Shown piece by piece: positions 11,268 to 22,154 of a stretch of 64,000 nucleotides of DNA (positions are counted from its first letter, which is position 1; every line of letters begins with the position of its first letter). Location of the stretch: positions 27,121,489-27,185,488 of the forward strand of contig OY992832.1 of NCBI GenBank assembly GCA_963921425.1, in the 5' to 3' direction. The notes under the pieces were generated by a model. It was not told where the DNA came from and did no database searches. It worked only from the letters and a program-made list of their open reading frames with translations. The stretch is from Dryas octopetala. Taxonomy: Eukaryota; Streptophyta; Magnoliopsida; Rosales; Rosaceae. Both the position numbers and the translations under genes were made by a program.

Positions 11268-12920
11268 TGTTCGTTTTAAATTTTAATACTCGCAGTGCAC
11301 GAATCTATATATAATATAGATGGCAAGCAAGGTCGATCCCACGAGGACTATTTTTGATCTTTAAATGATAATCCGAGTGCTAAAAAGGAACAAGAAAACA
11401 AGACACGAGTGGCTGCCCAAGTTGTCACGCCTAGGGCAGCTGCTCACTTGAAATAAACCGCACGCACACACACACGAATGGGAGGGAGTGTGTATGACTT
11501 GAAAACAGCAAATTAATCCTAAACAAAAACTAAGATGCGCGACTAGCAAAGAGTATGAAACAGCAAGTTATCTTGTTAAAATAGGTTGATAGATGATACT
11601 AGGACTCTAGGACTTTACCACTAGACCTCATATCCAATGTCATGGTGCAATTTCTGAAACCTTTAATTCCTATTGATGAATGCATTCGCATATTCACCTA
11701 TGGCATAGCATGAAATGCATGATTCCCCAAATGTATAAACTAGTGCATGGCGTCTACCCTAGTTCTTGTACTCTATATGTGACCTATGCATGGCATCTAC
11801 ATAGGAATGCACAAACAGAATTCATTAAGCTTATATGAGAAAATAAATGCAATTAAATCCCTAGTGCATGGCGTCTACCCTAGGTGATCTAAAATTGATT
11901 TCACACAATCAGATTTTAGCCAATTACTAAGCCCTAGATTATTTATCACTCACATTAGGGATTGATTAGTTGTCCTCTCCCTAAATTGATTAAATTCTAG
12001 ATGCAATAATCCTAGGTGATCAATCAAGGATTAGAAACAACTAGAGAACAATGATAACAATGAAATCAAAATCATCAATCCATGGAATTAAATAAATAAG
12101 CAGCAATTACATAACTAAACCATTGAATATTCGGCCTAGGGCTGAATCCTAGGCCCTAGAAAACGTGATTAGTTCATGCTAGAAAACAAGAACAGCCACG
12201 AAATCATGTTTTTCATCTAACAATTACAAGAAAAGAAAAGAAGAAGAGAGAACACCCCAAGGAGAGCTCACGCCTCCAGCAGCCCCTCTCCCTCTATTTT
12301 CTGATTTTTTTTCCAAGTGTGTGAACCCCCAAAATGAGAGAAAGAGATGAATTTATAAGGGTGTGCAGCAGCTAGGGTTTCAAGGCTAGGAAAATGCGGC
12401 TGCTAGGGTTTTGGGAAATAAGGATGTGCGGCAGCTAGGGTTTGGGCTTAAGTTGTGTGCGCAAGGCCCTAGGGCTTCCCTCTCTTGCGCAAGGTGTAGC
12501 TGGTCCTTATGGGCTTCCATGTAGCTGATCTCCTCCCCTTAATAAGCCTCCAATAAATCAGGAATTAAAATGAAATAACTAGGGTAATATCAAATCTGAT
12601 TTTTTTAGAGCCCAATTAGGAAAGGAGAGCCTTGCAAGGTGTGGCCAGCCCTTCTCTCTTAGCACACACGCCACTTCCTATGTGGTTTGGGCTGGGCTTC
12701 CATTTCGTCATGCTCTTGGACCCTCTCTTGATCTTGGTCTTCCCTTTAAACAGCAAATATTCATTTAAGCTCAAAATGGGCTGATTTGCATCCATTTAAT
12801 TCCTATGGGCTTTCCACCTACAAAAGAGAAAAACACAAATAAATAACATAAAATATACGGACTAAGTACTAAATACATGAAGATAGAGGGCCTAAAATGC
12901 AAACATTTAAGGACCCAACA
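11268..12920 (-). repeat. 3' LTR of element G
   Basis: A 1653-bp LTR bounded by TG (11268) and CA (12920). On the minus strand it starts TGTTGGGTCCTTAAATG, directly after the purine tract AAGTTTGGGGGAATT. It carries a distant version of the conserved U5 block (GTGCACGAATC and AAGGTCGATCCCACGAGGA on the plus strand, about 11290-11350). It also has GCTAGGGTTT and GGGCTTAAGT words like the other LTRs, and a TATA-like box near 12347-12356. Confidence 0.82.
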
Positions 12921-14739
12921 AATTCCCCCAAACTTAACATTTGCTAGTCCCTAGCAAAACAAAACAAAACTACACTAAGACTCCAAAAACAACCTAACCG
13001 TCCACCAAAAATCTCAGGTATGCCTGATCATTCATAACTCAATCAAATAGATTACACACTAGTTCCAGAGATTACCAAATGCCAACACTAACTCACAGTC
13101 AACAAGATTAAAGCATCATGTGCGTAAGACAACATCAACATAGTTTTCAATCTGAACTTTCAAGCAACTTGAGTAATCACAAGCAACTAGTGTCACTTCA
13201 ATTCTCACAAAGATAGTCACTCACAAAATAAAGCACTGAGATATTGGTTAAATAGTGATTCACTCGAAAAGCATATGTGAGCGAGTTTATGCATACAAAT
13301 TCAAATTACTCACATATATGTAAGAACGAAAGCACAAGTGAAAGAATAATGATCTCATGAAAGATACCAAATACCCGAAATCAAATCAAAATACAATATG
13401 CTTCCATCCTATCTAATCTCCACATTAAGACTACACTTCACCTAAGATCATATAGGACTTTTACATATGGGTTGTAATAGGGCTAACGGTGAAGGGTTTT
13501 AACAAGAAAGGTATGGAAAACACAAAGACTTAAGGGAACCATAGAGAATCAGGTTTTACGTTGTCATTTCATCTTTAAACACTTTGGCAACAAGGCTTGC
13601 ATTCTTGAATTTGCACACTTGTGATACACCTGCCTACCCTTTTCACTTTCTTTTCCTTTTTTTTCTTCTTTTTTTTTCTTTTCTTTTCTTCTTAATCTAT
13701 TTTCTTTTGGGCACGGAAACATATTCAACTCCTTTTCTTTTCTTTTTCACATTATTCCCAAGCCTTGCACACAAATGAACAATTATCCTAAACCAGTTCT
13801 CTACAATCCCTTAAGTATGGGTAGATACACACAACGGAAAGGTACTTCCCCCAAACTAGGGGCTGGCACGGGTAACATGGTTAAGAAACAAAAAGGCTGA
13901 CAAGGCTCAACAAGGCAACTAGGGGTATAAATGAACACAAAAAGGATGGCTAGAATGGCACAAACGAGACACAGAAGGCCTAAATCATTTCCTGGGTTCC
14001 ATGTAGTTACAACATGCTTCAATTAAATTGAGATGGAAGTTCTATCATTTGATTTAAAATGATGCACATTTCAAGCATTTGATCAAGTGAAAGATAATGA
14101 GATCATGCAAACTCTAGATATTCAATGAATGTATGGAGTATTAGCATATAACCCTTAAAACAGAAGAATTAAAGCTCGAATCTCACAAGGGGTATATAAG
14201 TTCACTAGAAGCCTAGATCATACAAGCACGCAATCATTTTCAGTCTAAACTATACCGGCATTGTAATCCACACAAAGATAGCTCAAATATGCTCAAAATG
14301 AGTTATATGTCAAAAGAATAATCAAAAGAACTGGTTTCATCAATTCGACCAAAGTATGCAAGATCAAAGCATTTGAAATTCATCAGTGGTGGACTGGAAC
14401 CTAAAGGCCATAAAAACAAAAATATTTTTGGTATTTTTCAAAAATTTGAACGAAAATCTCAAAACCTAAACCTAAAACTCTTCCCCCAAACTTAAATGAA
14501 ACATTGTCCTCAATGTTTCGAACTAAGCATGCAATGAATCATTCAAGTTAGGAAGACAAATAATCTAATGACCTAAAAACAGACCACAACCAACAACAAA
14601 AAACTAGAGGAAAGCACAAGGTTAAGAACTCCCTGATATCCATGCAAACAGCCATAGGGCAATGTTTCTTCTCTCCAAATATTGGGTTGCCTCCCAATCA
14701 GCGCTAAGTTTAGAGTCTTCAGCCAGACTTGACAGTACA
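12921..14739 (-). other. 3' noncoding region of element G
   Basis: A 1.8-kb AT-rich region between pol and the 3' LTR. It has a purine tract at 12921-12936, a second tract near 13846-13858, and a third followed by a stem-loop at 14481-14518. A pyrimidine-rich tract lies near 13636-13700. No env-like frame is convincing. The layout parallels the 3' noncoding regions of E, B and the array. Confidence 0.75.
14499..14518 (-). other. Conserved stem-loop, element G version
   Basis: AAACATTG-TCCT-CAATGTTT on the plus strand is a perfect 8-bp inverted repeat with a 4-nt loop, beside a purine-rich tract. Element E has the same form; element B and the array have a form with one swapped base pair. Confidence 0.75.
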
Positions 14740-17700
14740 TCACGCTAATGCAACAGGATCCTCCAAGAGCATGTTCTCCTCCGAACGCTCCATATTAGCC
14801 TCCAAGTAATGCTTAAGCCGATGGCCATTCACCTTGAATGTATTCTTTGTCTTTGTATTGTAGACCTCGACTGCACCATGAGGGTAAACATTAGTAACAG
14901 TAAATGGACCATACCATCGAGAACGAAGTTTACCTGGAAAGAGTCTGAGGCGAGAATTGTAAAGCAAGACTTTCTGACCCACTTCGAAATGTTTCCTCAA
15001 AATGGCCTTGTCATGGTAGGCCTTAGTCTTGTCTTTGTAAATCCTAGAACTCTCATAAGCCTCATTCCTGAGTTCTTCCAACTCACTCAATTGTAGCTTC
15101 CTATGCTCACCTGCCTCGTTCATCTTAAAATTGAAATGTTTAATAGCCCAATATGCTTTATGCTCTAATTCAACAGGTAAATGACATGGCTTACCAAAAA
15201 CCAACCTGTACGGAGACATACCAATGGGAGTCATATACGCTGTACGATAAGCCCATAAAGCATCTAAGAGGCGATCTGACCAATCTTTGAGGGAGGGGCT
15301 CACAGTCTTCTCCAAAATTTGCTTAATTTTCGTATTACAGATCTCAGCCTGTCCACTTGTCTGGGGGTGATAAGGTGTAGAAACCTTATGCTTGATACCA
15401 TATTTGCTCAGTAAGGCCGCAAATAACCTGTTGTTGAAGTGAGATCCTCCATCACTAACAATAGCTCTGGGAGCGCCAAATCTTGCAAAAATATGATCCT
15501 TAAGAAATCTGAGGACAACTCTAGAATCATTAGTCTTGGATGGAATTGCTTCAACCCATTTCGACACATAATCAACTGCAAGCAAGATATACAAATAACC
15601 CTTGGAAGACGGAAATGGGCCCATGAAATCAATGCCCCAGACATCAAAAATCTCAACAATAAGAATGGGGTTAAGAGGCATTTGATTTCGTGAAGAAATG
15701 TTACCCAACTTTTGGCACCTATCACAAGTGGTGTAGAATGTATAAGCATCCTTGAACAAACTAGGCCAGTAAAAACCACACTGCAACACTTTTAGAGCCG
15801 TCTTCTTTGCTCCACCATGTCCTCCACATGCATCAGAATGGCAAAAAGTTAGAATAGACTGAAACTCAGATTCTGGCACACACCTTCTAATGATCTGGTC
15901 GGGGCACCACTTAAATAGATATGGATCATCCCATATATAATACTTAGCCGTGCTGACGAGCTTCTCCTTCTGAGCTCTCTGTATATCACCTGGAAGTTCT
16001 CCTGTAACAATATAATTAACAATATCAGAGTACCAAGGAACATAAATAGACAATGAAAACAACTGCTCATCTGGGAATCGCTCATTCAGAGGGAGAATGT
16101 CTTCCTCTGCAGTAGAACTGTGCACCAATCGACTAAGGTGATCCGCCACCACATTCTCTGAGCCCTTCTTATCTTTGATCTCTAGGTCAAACTCCTGGAG
16201 CAACAAAATCCATCTAATCAGCCTGGGCTTTGCATCTTTCTTCTGTACAAGTCTACTCAAATGGTCTGCCACCACATTTTCACAACCTTTCTTGTCTTTG
16301 ATCTCAATATCAAATTCCTGTAGCAAAAAAATCCATCTAATCAACCTTGGCTTGGCATCCTTCTTGTTTAGCAAATACTTGAGGGCGGCATGATCTGTGT
16401 AGATGGTGATCTTAGACCCAATCAAATAACTTCTAAATTTCTCCAAAGCAAAGATCACAGCAAGCAAGTCCTTCTCGGTAGTTGAGTAATTCAATTGAGC
16501 ATCATTTAGAGTCCTACTTGCATAGTAAATCTCATGCGACAGCTTCTCTAGTCTTTGCCCCAAAACAGCTCCAACAACATAGTCACTTGCATCACACATA
16601 AGCTCAAAAGGTGTACTCCAATCGGGTGGCATAATGATTGGAGCAGAAGTGAGTAGCATTTTCAACTTGTTAAATGCAACCAAGCAATCCTCATCAAACT
16701 CGAAATTCACCTCTTTTTGTAATAAGATACACAAAGGCCTCGAAATCTTAAAAAAATCCTTAATGAACCCAGCATGGCCTAGAAAAGTCTTTACTTCTTT
16801 AACACTCGATGGAGGCGGCAATCTTTGTATCACATCAATCTTGGCCTTATCTACTTGTATACCATCCTTAGAAATCACATGACCCAAAACGATCCCTTGT
16901 TGTACCATAAAATGACATTTTTCTCAATTAAGCACTAAATTGGCTTCTTGACATCTTTTCAAAACAAGAGACAAATTATCCAAGCATGCATCAAAAGAGG
17001 AACCAAAGACAAAGAAATCATCCATAAATACCTCACTGATTTGTTCCACCATGTCGGAGAAAATAGATATCATGCATCTCTGAAATGTTGCAGGGGCATT
17101 ACATAATCCAAACGGCATCCTCCTACAAGCAAACGTACCAAATGGACATGTGAATGTGGTCTTCTCTTGATCCTCGGGTGCAATAACAATCTGAATGTAC
17201 CCACTATAACCGTCTAAAAAGTAATAGTGACTATAGCCAGCCAATCTTTCTAACATCTGGTCGATGAATGGCAAAGGAAAATGATCCTTTCTTGTCATGG
17301 TGTTAAGCTTCCGATAGTCAATACAAACACGCCAACTGGTTTGTGTCCTTTGGAGAACCAACTCATTATCCTCATTCTTCACCACAGTAATACCACTTTT
17401 CTTTGGCACCACTTGATCGGGACTAACCCACTTTGAATCACTAATGGGATAAATATTACCAACATCCAACAATTTGATTACTTCATTACGCACAATTTGC
17501 TTCAGAGTTGGATTCAGTCTTCTTTGGGCATCACAGGTAGGCTTAGATTCTTCCTCAAGCAAAATCCTATGCATACACACTGTGGGTGAAATCCCCTTGA
17601 TATCGGCTATGGTCCATCCCAATGCTAACCGATTTTCTTTCAGAACTCCCAAGAGTCTTTTTTCCTCACTTGCACTCAAATTAGCTGCAATAATTATAGG

Positions 17701-17763
17701 CAAGGTCTCATCTTTTCCTAAGAATGCATACTTCAATTGCTCAGGTAACGGTTTCAGCTCCAA
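14740..17763 (-). pseudogene. Athila pol: reverse transcriptase, RNase H, integrase
   Basis: This Ty3/gypsy pol fossil would have copied element RNA to cDNA and inserted it. Going down the minus strand, RT (about 17560-16900) shows VVPKKSGITVV, DYRKLNTMTRKDHFPLPFID, RRMPFGLCNAPATFQ and the catalytic FMDD box near 17019-17030. RNase H (about 16650-16130) shows [14 protein letters not shown] and [10 protein letters not shown]. Integrase has the HHCC zinc-binding region (about 15840-15700, ending CDRCQKLG). Its catalytic core has the D, D and E near 15630, 15455 and 15347, within [18 protein letters not shown] and [11 protein letters not shown]-terminal GPY/F-type RWYGPF motif follows, with no chromodomain. 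The wording of RT and RNase H is typical of Athila. It is broken, with about one or two breaks besides the solo LTR upstream. The tail of RNase H contains an in-frame duplicated segment. Confidence 0.93.
16120..16365 (-). repeat. In-frame 123-bp tandem duplication at the RNase H tail
   Basis: Two adjacent 41-residue segments, 16243-16365 and 16120-16242, both start [12 protein letters not shown] and end [11 protein letters not shown]. They differ at many bases (roughly 80% identical by eye), so the duplication is old or arose by exchange between diverged relatives. Confidence 0.85.
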
Positions 17764-17784
17764 TTTAGGTGCTTGTTCAGGAAG

Positions 17785-20155
17785 TGTTGAAGTGTTTTCT
17801 TAGAATAAAATAAACATCTATCTCATTCTAAGTATACTCGCAAGTGCACGAATCGCATTAGTAGCAAAGCGTCCAAGCACGAGGTCGATCTCACAGGGAA
17901 TGGTTAATAAACAACAAATCAATGTAATTAATCACTAGAATAACTAAATTGGGGGGGGGGGTGTTTGGAAGATGGAAACACACGCACACACCCTTTACTC
18001 TATTTTGCAATGTTAAGTTTTCAGTTTCAAAACAGATAAGCATGCAATAACCATCCAAGGCTAATGGCAGTTAATTTGAACATAACGTATTAAAGTTTGA
18101 CTGCTAAAAAGGTTTGGCTAGTTACTTTCTCGCAATTGTTCTCCTAATGCATAAACTAAGAGCTTCTTGGGTCTTCCTTAGCCAGTTAACCTACATGTTC
18201 CCTAATTCAAGCTAAGGCAGCTGTTACCCATGCAGGAATCATTAAGTTTTATGAGAACGTCAAACATGCACAACATATAAGCTTTGACTATTTTCTTATA
18301 GAGGTCGCCCAACTCCACTACCAAGAATAATACCTTATTCCCTTGTTACTTGTGGTTTAGTGTTTTTGACTATTTCACAACTAAACCTAACAATTAAACT
18401 AGATGCAATTACCCTAAGGTGGCCAGTCAAAGGATGCAAAAAACTAGTGACGGGTTCAAATAGATAGTGAAAATTTAATACATGCAAACATCAAACTAAC
18501 AGACCAAGAGACGGATAAACGATTTGTTAGAACATGCAAATCCATTAATCAACTTACAACTAACATGCAAGATAGAATAAATAAACTTACATAATTAAAT
18601 TAAATAAAACAAAATAGCAACCAACAATAATAAAATCCCAATTCATGCTTACTAAGAAATCAGAAACGCAAAGTAAACAAACTTAAAAACATAAACGAAT
18701 TGAAATCAGAAACATGAATTAAATGAAATCAAGAGATAAACTAATTAAATTCAGAAACTTAATTTAAATAAATTCAGAGGCATAATCCAACAATAAGATA
18801 GAAAACTAGAACAAAAATCAAAGGAAACAAGCAAGAGGGGCTGCGGCAAGACAAGGAAGAGAAGGCACCTTCCACAAGCAATTGGCTCACTGCTATGGTG
18901 AGCTACGGCTTGCGGCTTAGGGTTGCTCTTCCTTGCTGCCACGCCACTCCTTTCTCTCTCTAAACTTTCGGCTAGCTCTCACTAAAACAAAACTAAAATT
19001 CTGAAATTAAAAACCTAGAACAGAAAATAAACTAGGAGGCAAGGAAATTTCGGCTCTCAAGTGTGTAGGTGTGCTAGGGTTCTGAATTGATGAGATATAT
19101 ATAGAGGACAAATCCTTGACAGGCAAGGATAGGGCTTGGGGCACAACTAGGGTTTGCTGCTCCTTGTAGCTTGCAGCATCAACTAGGGTTTCTAGCTATG
19201 GGCTTGCAACAAGGGCTTAGCCTTTTGGGCTTAAGTGGCACATGCAAGTCAGCTAGGGCCTCCCCCCTTGCGCATGGGCTGCTGGTCATGGGCCTTGATG
19301 ATGTATTGAGCTCACATGTGTTGGGCTGAAGTGGCTTGCACAAGATGGGCTAGGGTTTCACTTCATGGGCTTCCACCTTGGGCTTGCACCTTGGGCTTGC
19401 GCATAGGGTTTCTTGGCTGCTAGGGTTTGCATGGCATGCATGCGCATGCATGGGCTGCCACCTTGCTCCTTACGCATGGGCTTGGGTTGCTAGGGTTTGG
19501 TCCATGCATTTGCATGCATGGCCCATCTTAGGTTCGGCATCCCATAGGCCCATGGGCCCTTGACTTTTGACTTCCCATTTTGCCCCTCATTTCCATTTGA
19601 ATTTAAATTCATTTCTTCCCTCCATTCATTTCCATGGATGTCCACCACCTTCTAGACGCTTCTGGAACCTTGACTTTGTAGAGTTGACTTTGACCAACAT
19701 TTCCTGGTGCAACTAGGATTTCTTGGAAATGAAGGATTCCTTATCCATTTTGACTCCTCGTAATGACCATATTGCCCCTAGGGTCTCCTAGTGTCATTAG
19801 GACTCCTTTCCCTAGTTGGGTTAGGTTTCCTAGTTCAACCAGGATTTCCTGTTTCAATCAGGATTTCTTATTTCTGGCTCCGTAATGATGGTTCTGGACT
19901 TGATGTTTCTTAGTGTGACTAGGAATCCTCATTTGACTAGGATTTCTGCACTTTTCCTGGTTTGACCAGGATTTCACTCGTTTTCCTGGTTTGACCAGGA
20001 AATGTCCCAAAATGGTTTCATTTGCTTCTTTTTCTCATTTCTGCTTCATTTGACCTGAAAACACAAAAACAAGACAAGAAACACAAAATATCGAGTTCTA
20101 ACACTCTAGGTTAAGGAATTAGTATCATAAAGTGATGCAAAATGCACACTCATCA
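17785..20155 (-). repeat. Solo LTR inside pol of element G
   Basis: A complete 2371-bp minus-strand LTR (TG at 17785, CA at 20155) flanked by perfect GGAAG duplications at 17780-17784 and 20156-20160. There is no internal region. A TATA-like box lies at 19096-19103. The LTR belongs to the same subfamily as 2314-4451 and 33523-34813, with TCAGCTAGGG and CACATGTGTTGGGCT-type words. Confidence 0.92.
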
Positions 20156-20160
20156 GGAAG

Positions 20161-20451
20161 CGACTTAGGATTAGTAGATACTAACATTTCAAAATGGTTA
20201 GACCACTTATTCTTAAGAGCTTGGGTGCCTTCCCAAAGTGCATGGATTTCTTCTACTCTTTCATCTTGTTCATTGGACTCTGGCGTTCCCAAAGCAACCT
20301 CCAATGGGTCCTCTGCAAAACTAGTATCGCACACATCCTCAACCAACAGATCCAGACTATCAATTCTCAAACAATCATTCTCCTCCCTTGGATACTTCAT
20401 AGCACCAAAAACATTAAACTCAACCGTTTCACCAAGAACAGACATTGTCAA
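20161..20451 (-). pseudogene. Pol fragment of element G, protease-RT linker
   Basis: The minus strand encodes MSVLGETVEFNVFGAMKYP followed by an acidic stretch. It is homologous to the plus-strand fragment at 9588. This is the part of G that lies upstream of RT; it is separated from RT by the solo LTR and ends at the next LTR at 20453. Confidence 0.8.
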
Positions 20452-20452
20452 C

Positions 20453-22154
20453 TGTTGATTGTTTTCTTAGAACAAAATAAATATCTATTTCATTCCAAGT
20501 ATACTCGCAAGTGCACGAATCGCATCAGTAGCAAAGCGTACAAGCACGAGGTCGATCCCACAAGGAATGGTTAATAAACAACAAATCAATTCAAATAATC
20601 ACTAGAAATACTAAATGGGGGGTTTTGAGAGATGGAAACACACGCACACATCACTACACGCACACACCCTTTATTCTATCTTGCAATGTTAAGTTTTCAG
20701 TTTCAAATCAGATAAGTATGCAATTACCATCCAAGGCTAAGGACAGTTAATTTGAACACAATGTATTAAAGTTTGACTACTAAAAAGGTTTGGCTAGTTA
20801 CTTTCTCGCAATTGTTCTCCTAATGCATAAACTAAGAGCTTCTTGGGCCTTCCTTAGCCAGTTAACTTATATGTTCCCTAGGTCAAGCTAAGGCAGCTGT
20901 TATCCATGTAAGAGTCATTAAGATTCGTGAGAACGTCAAACATGCACAACATATAAGCTTTGACTATTTCCTTATAGAGGTCTCCCAACCCCATTACCAA
21001 GAATAATCCCTTATTCCCTTGTTACTTATGGTTTAGTGTTTTTGACTATTTCACAGCTAAACCTAACAATTAAACTAGATGCAATTACCCTAAGGTGGCC
21101 AATCAAAGGATGCAAACAACTAGTGACGGGTTTAAATAGATAATGGAAATTTAATACATGCAAACATCAAACTAACAGACCAAGAGACGGATAAACGATT
21201 TGTTAAAACATGCAAATCCATTAATCAACCTACAACTAACATGCAAGATAGAATAACTAACTACATAATTAAACTAAATAAAGTAAAACAGAAACAAATA
21301 ATAAAATATCAATTCATACTAATAATAGGATCAGAAATACAAACTAAAAAATTCAAAGGCATAAACTAAATAAATTCAGAAACATAAATCAACATGTAAT
21401 CAGAATTCTAGAAGGAAAAAGAAAACAAAATCAGAGATTCAATCACAAGGGGGGCTGCGGCAAGGAGAGAGGAAGAAGGAGGCACCTAGCAAGCAGGAGG
21501 AACTCACGGCAAGGTGAGCTAGGGCTTGCGGCAAGGGCTGATTGCTTCTCTCTCTCACTTGTCACGCCACCTTCTCTCTCTAACTCACTGAATTCGGCTC
21601 TCTCTCTCACTCTAACTTTCTGAAAAATAAAACCTAAAACTGAAAATAAACTAGGAGGCAAGAGGTCTAGGGTTCTGAAGTATATGACATATTTATAGAG
21701 GTGCAATCCTTGAGAGGCAAGGAGAAGAAGACTTGCGGCAGCAGCTAGGGTTAGGAGCATCTGGGCTTGAGGCAAGGCTAGGCCTTGTGGGCTTAAGTGA
21801 CTCACGCCTAGCCTAGCTAGGGTTCCTCTTGTCCTTGCGCATGGCTGCTGGTCTTGGGCTGAAGTCTTGGCGCATTGGGCTTGCACAATGTGGGCTAGGG
21901 TTTCACTCCATTGGCTATCACCTTAAGGCTTGCACATTGAGCTTGCATGTTGGGCTGAAGTGGCTTGCATGGCATGCATGCGCATTCATGGGCTGCCACC
22001 TTGGACCATGCGCATAGGGCTTGGGCTGCTAGGGTTTGGCGCATGCATGCATGCATGGCCCATCTGGTTTCGGCATCCCATAGGCCCATGGCCCATTTGA
22101 CTTGTTGACTTGTCATCTTTGACCCTTGAACCTTGACCGTTGACTTTGACTTCC
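20453..22154 (-). repeat. LTR fragment, A-type subfamily
   Basis: It begins TGTTGATTGTTTTC on the plus strand (the LTR's 3' end) and follows the A-type LTR closely through the conserved U5 block, a TATA-like region near 21690 and an RY tract near 22042. Where the W-box cluster ends, the sequence changes to the U5-end part of another LTR. Its left flank is the pol fragment of G. Confidence 0.85.

Larger units (their letters stand above)
11268..20452 (-). mobile_element. Element G, pol-bearing Athila-type retrotransposon, truncated
   Basis: A minus-strand element with its 3' LTR at 11268-12920, a 3' noncoding region at 12921-14739, pol at 14740-17763 and a protease-RT linker at 20161-20451. 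It is split by a solo LTR at 17785-20155. The gag end and 5' LTR are missing: at 20453 an LTR of another element begins. Its LTR is shorter than the others and differs in sequence, so G is a separate family of the same lineage. It is broken, with a few breaks in the coding part. No age can be given because only one LTR is present. Confidence 0.85.

Noticed and set aside
13584-13778. Hydrophobic small protein (phenylalanine and leucine rich)
   Set aside because: It is a translation of a pyrimidine-rich tract in the 3' noncoding region of G.
12921-14739. Possible env-like frame downstream of pol in element G
   Set aside because: Only short frames without membrane segments or similarity to known env-like proteins are visible.
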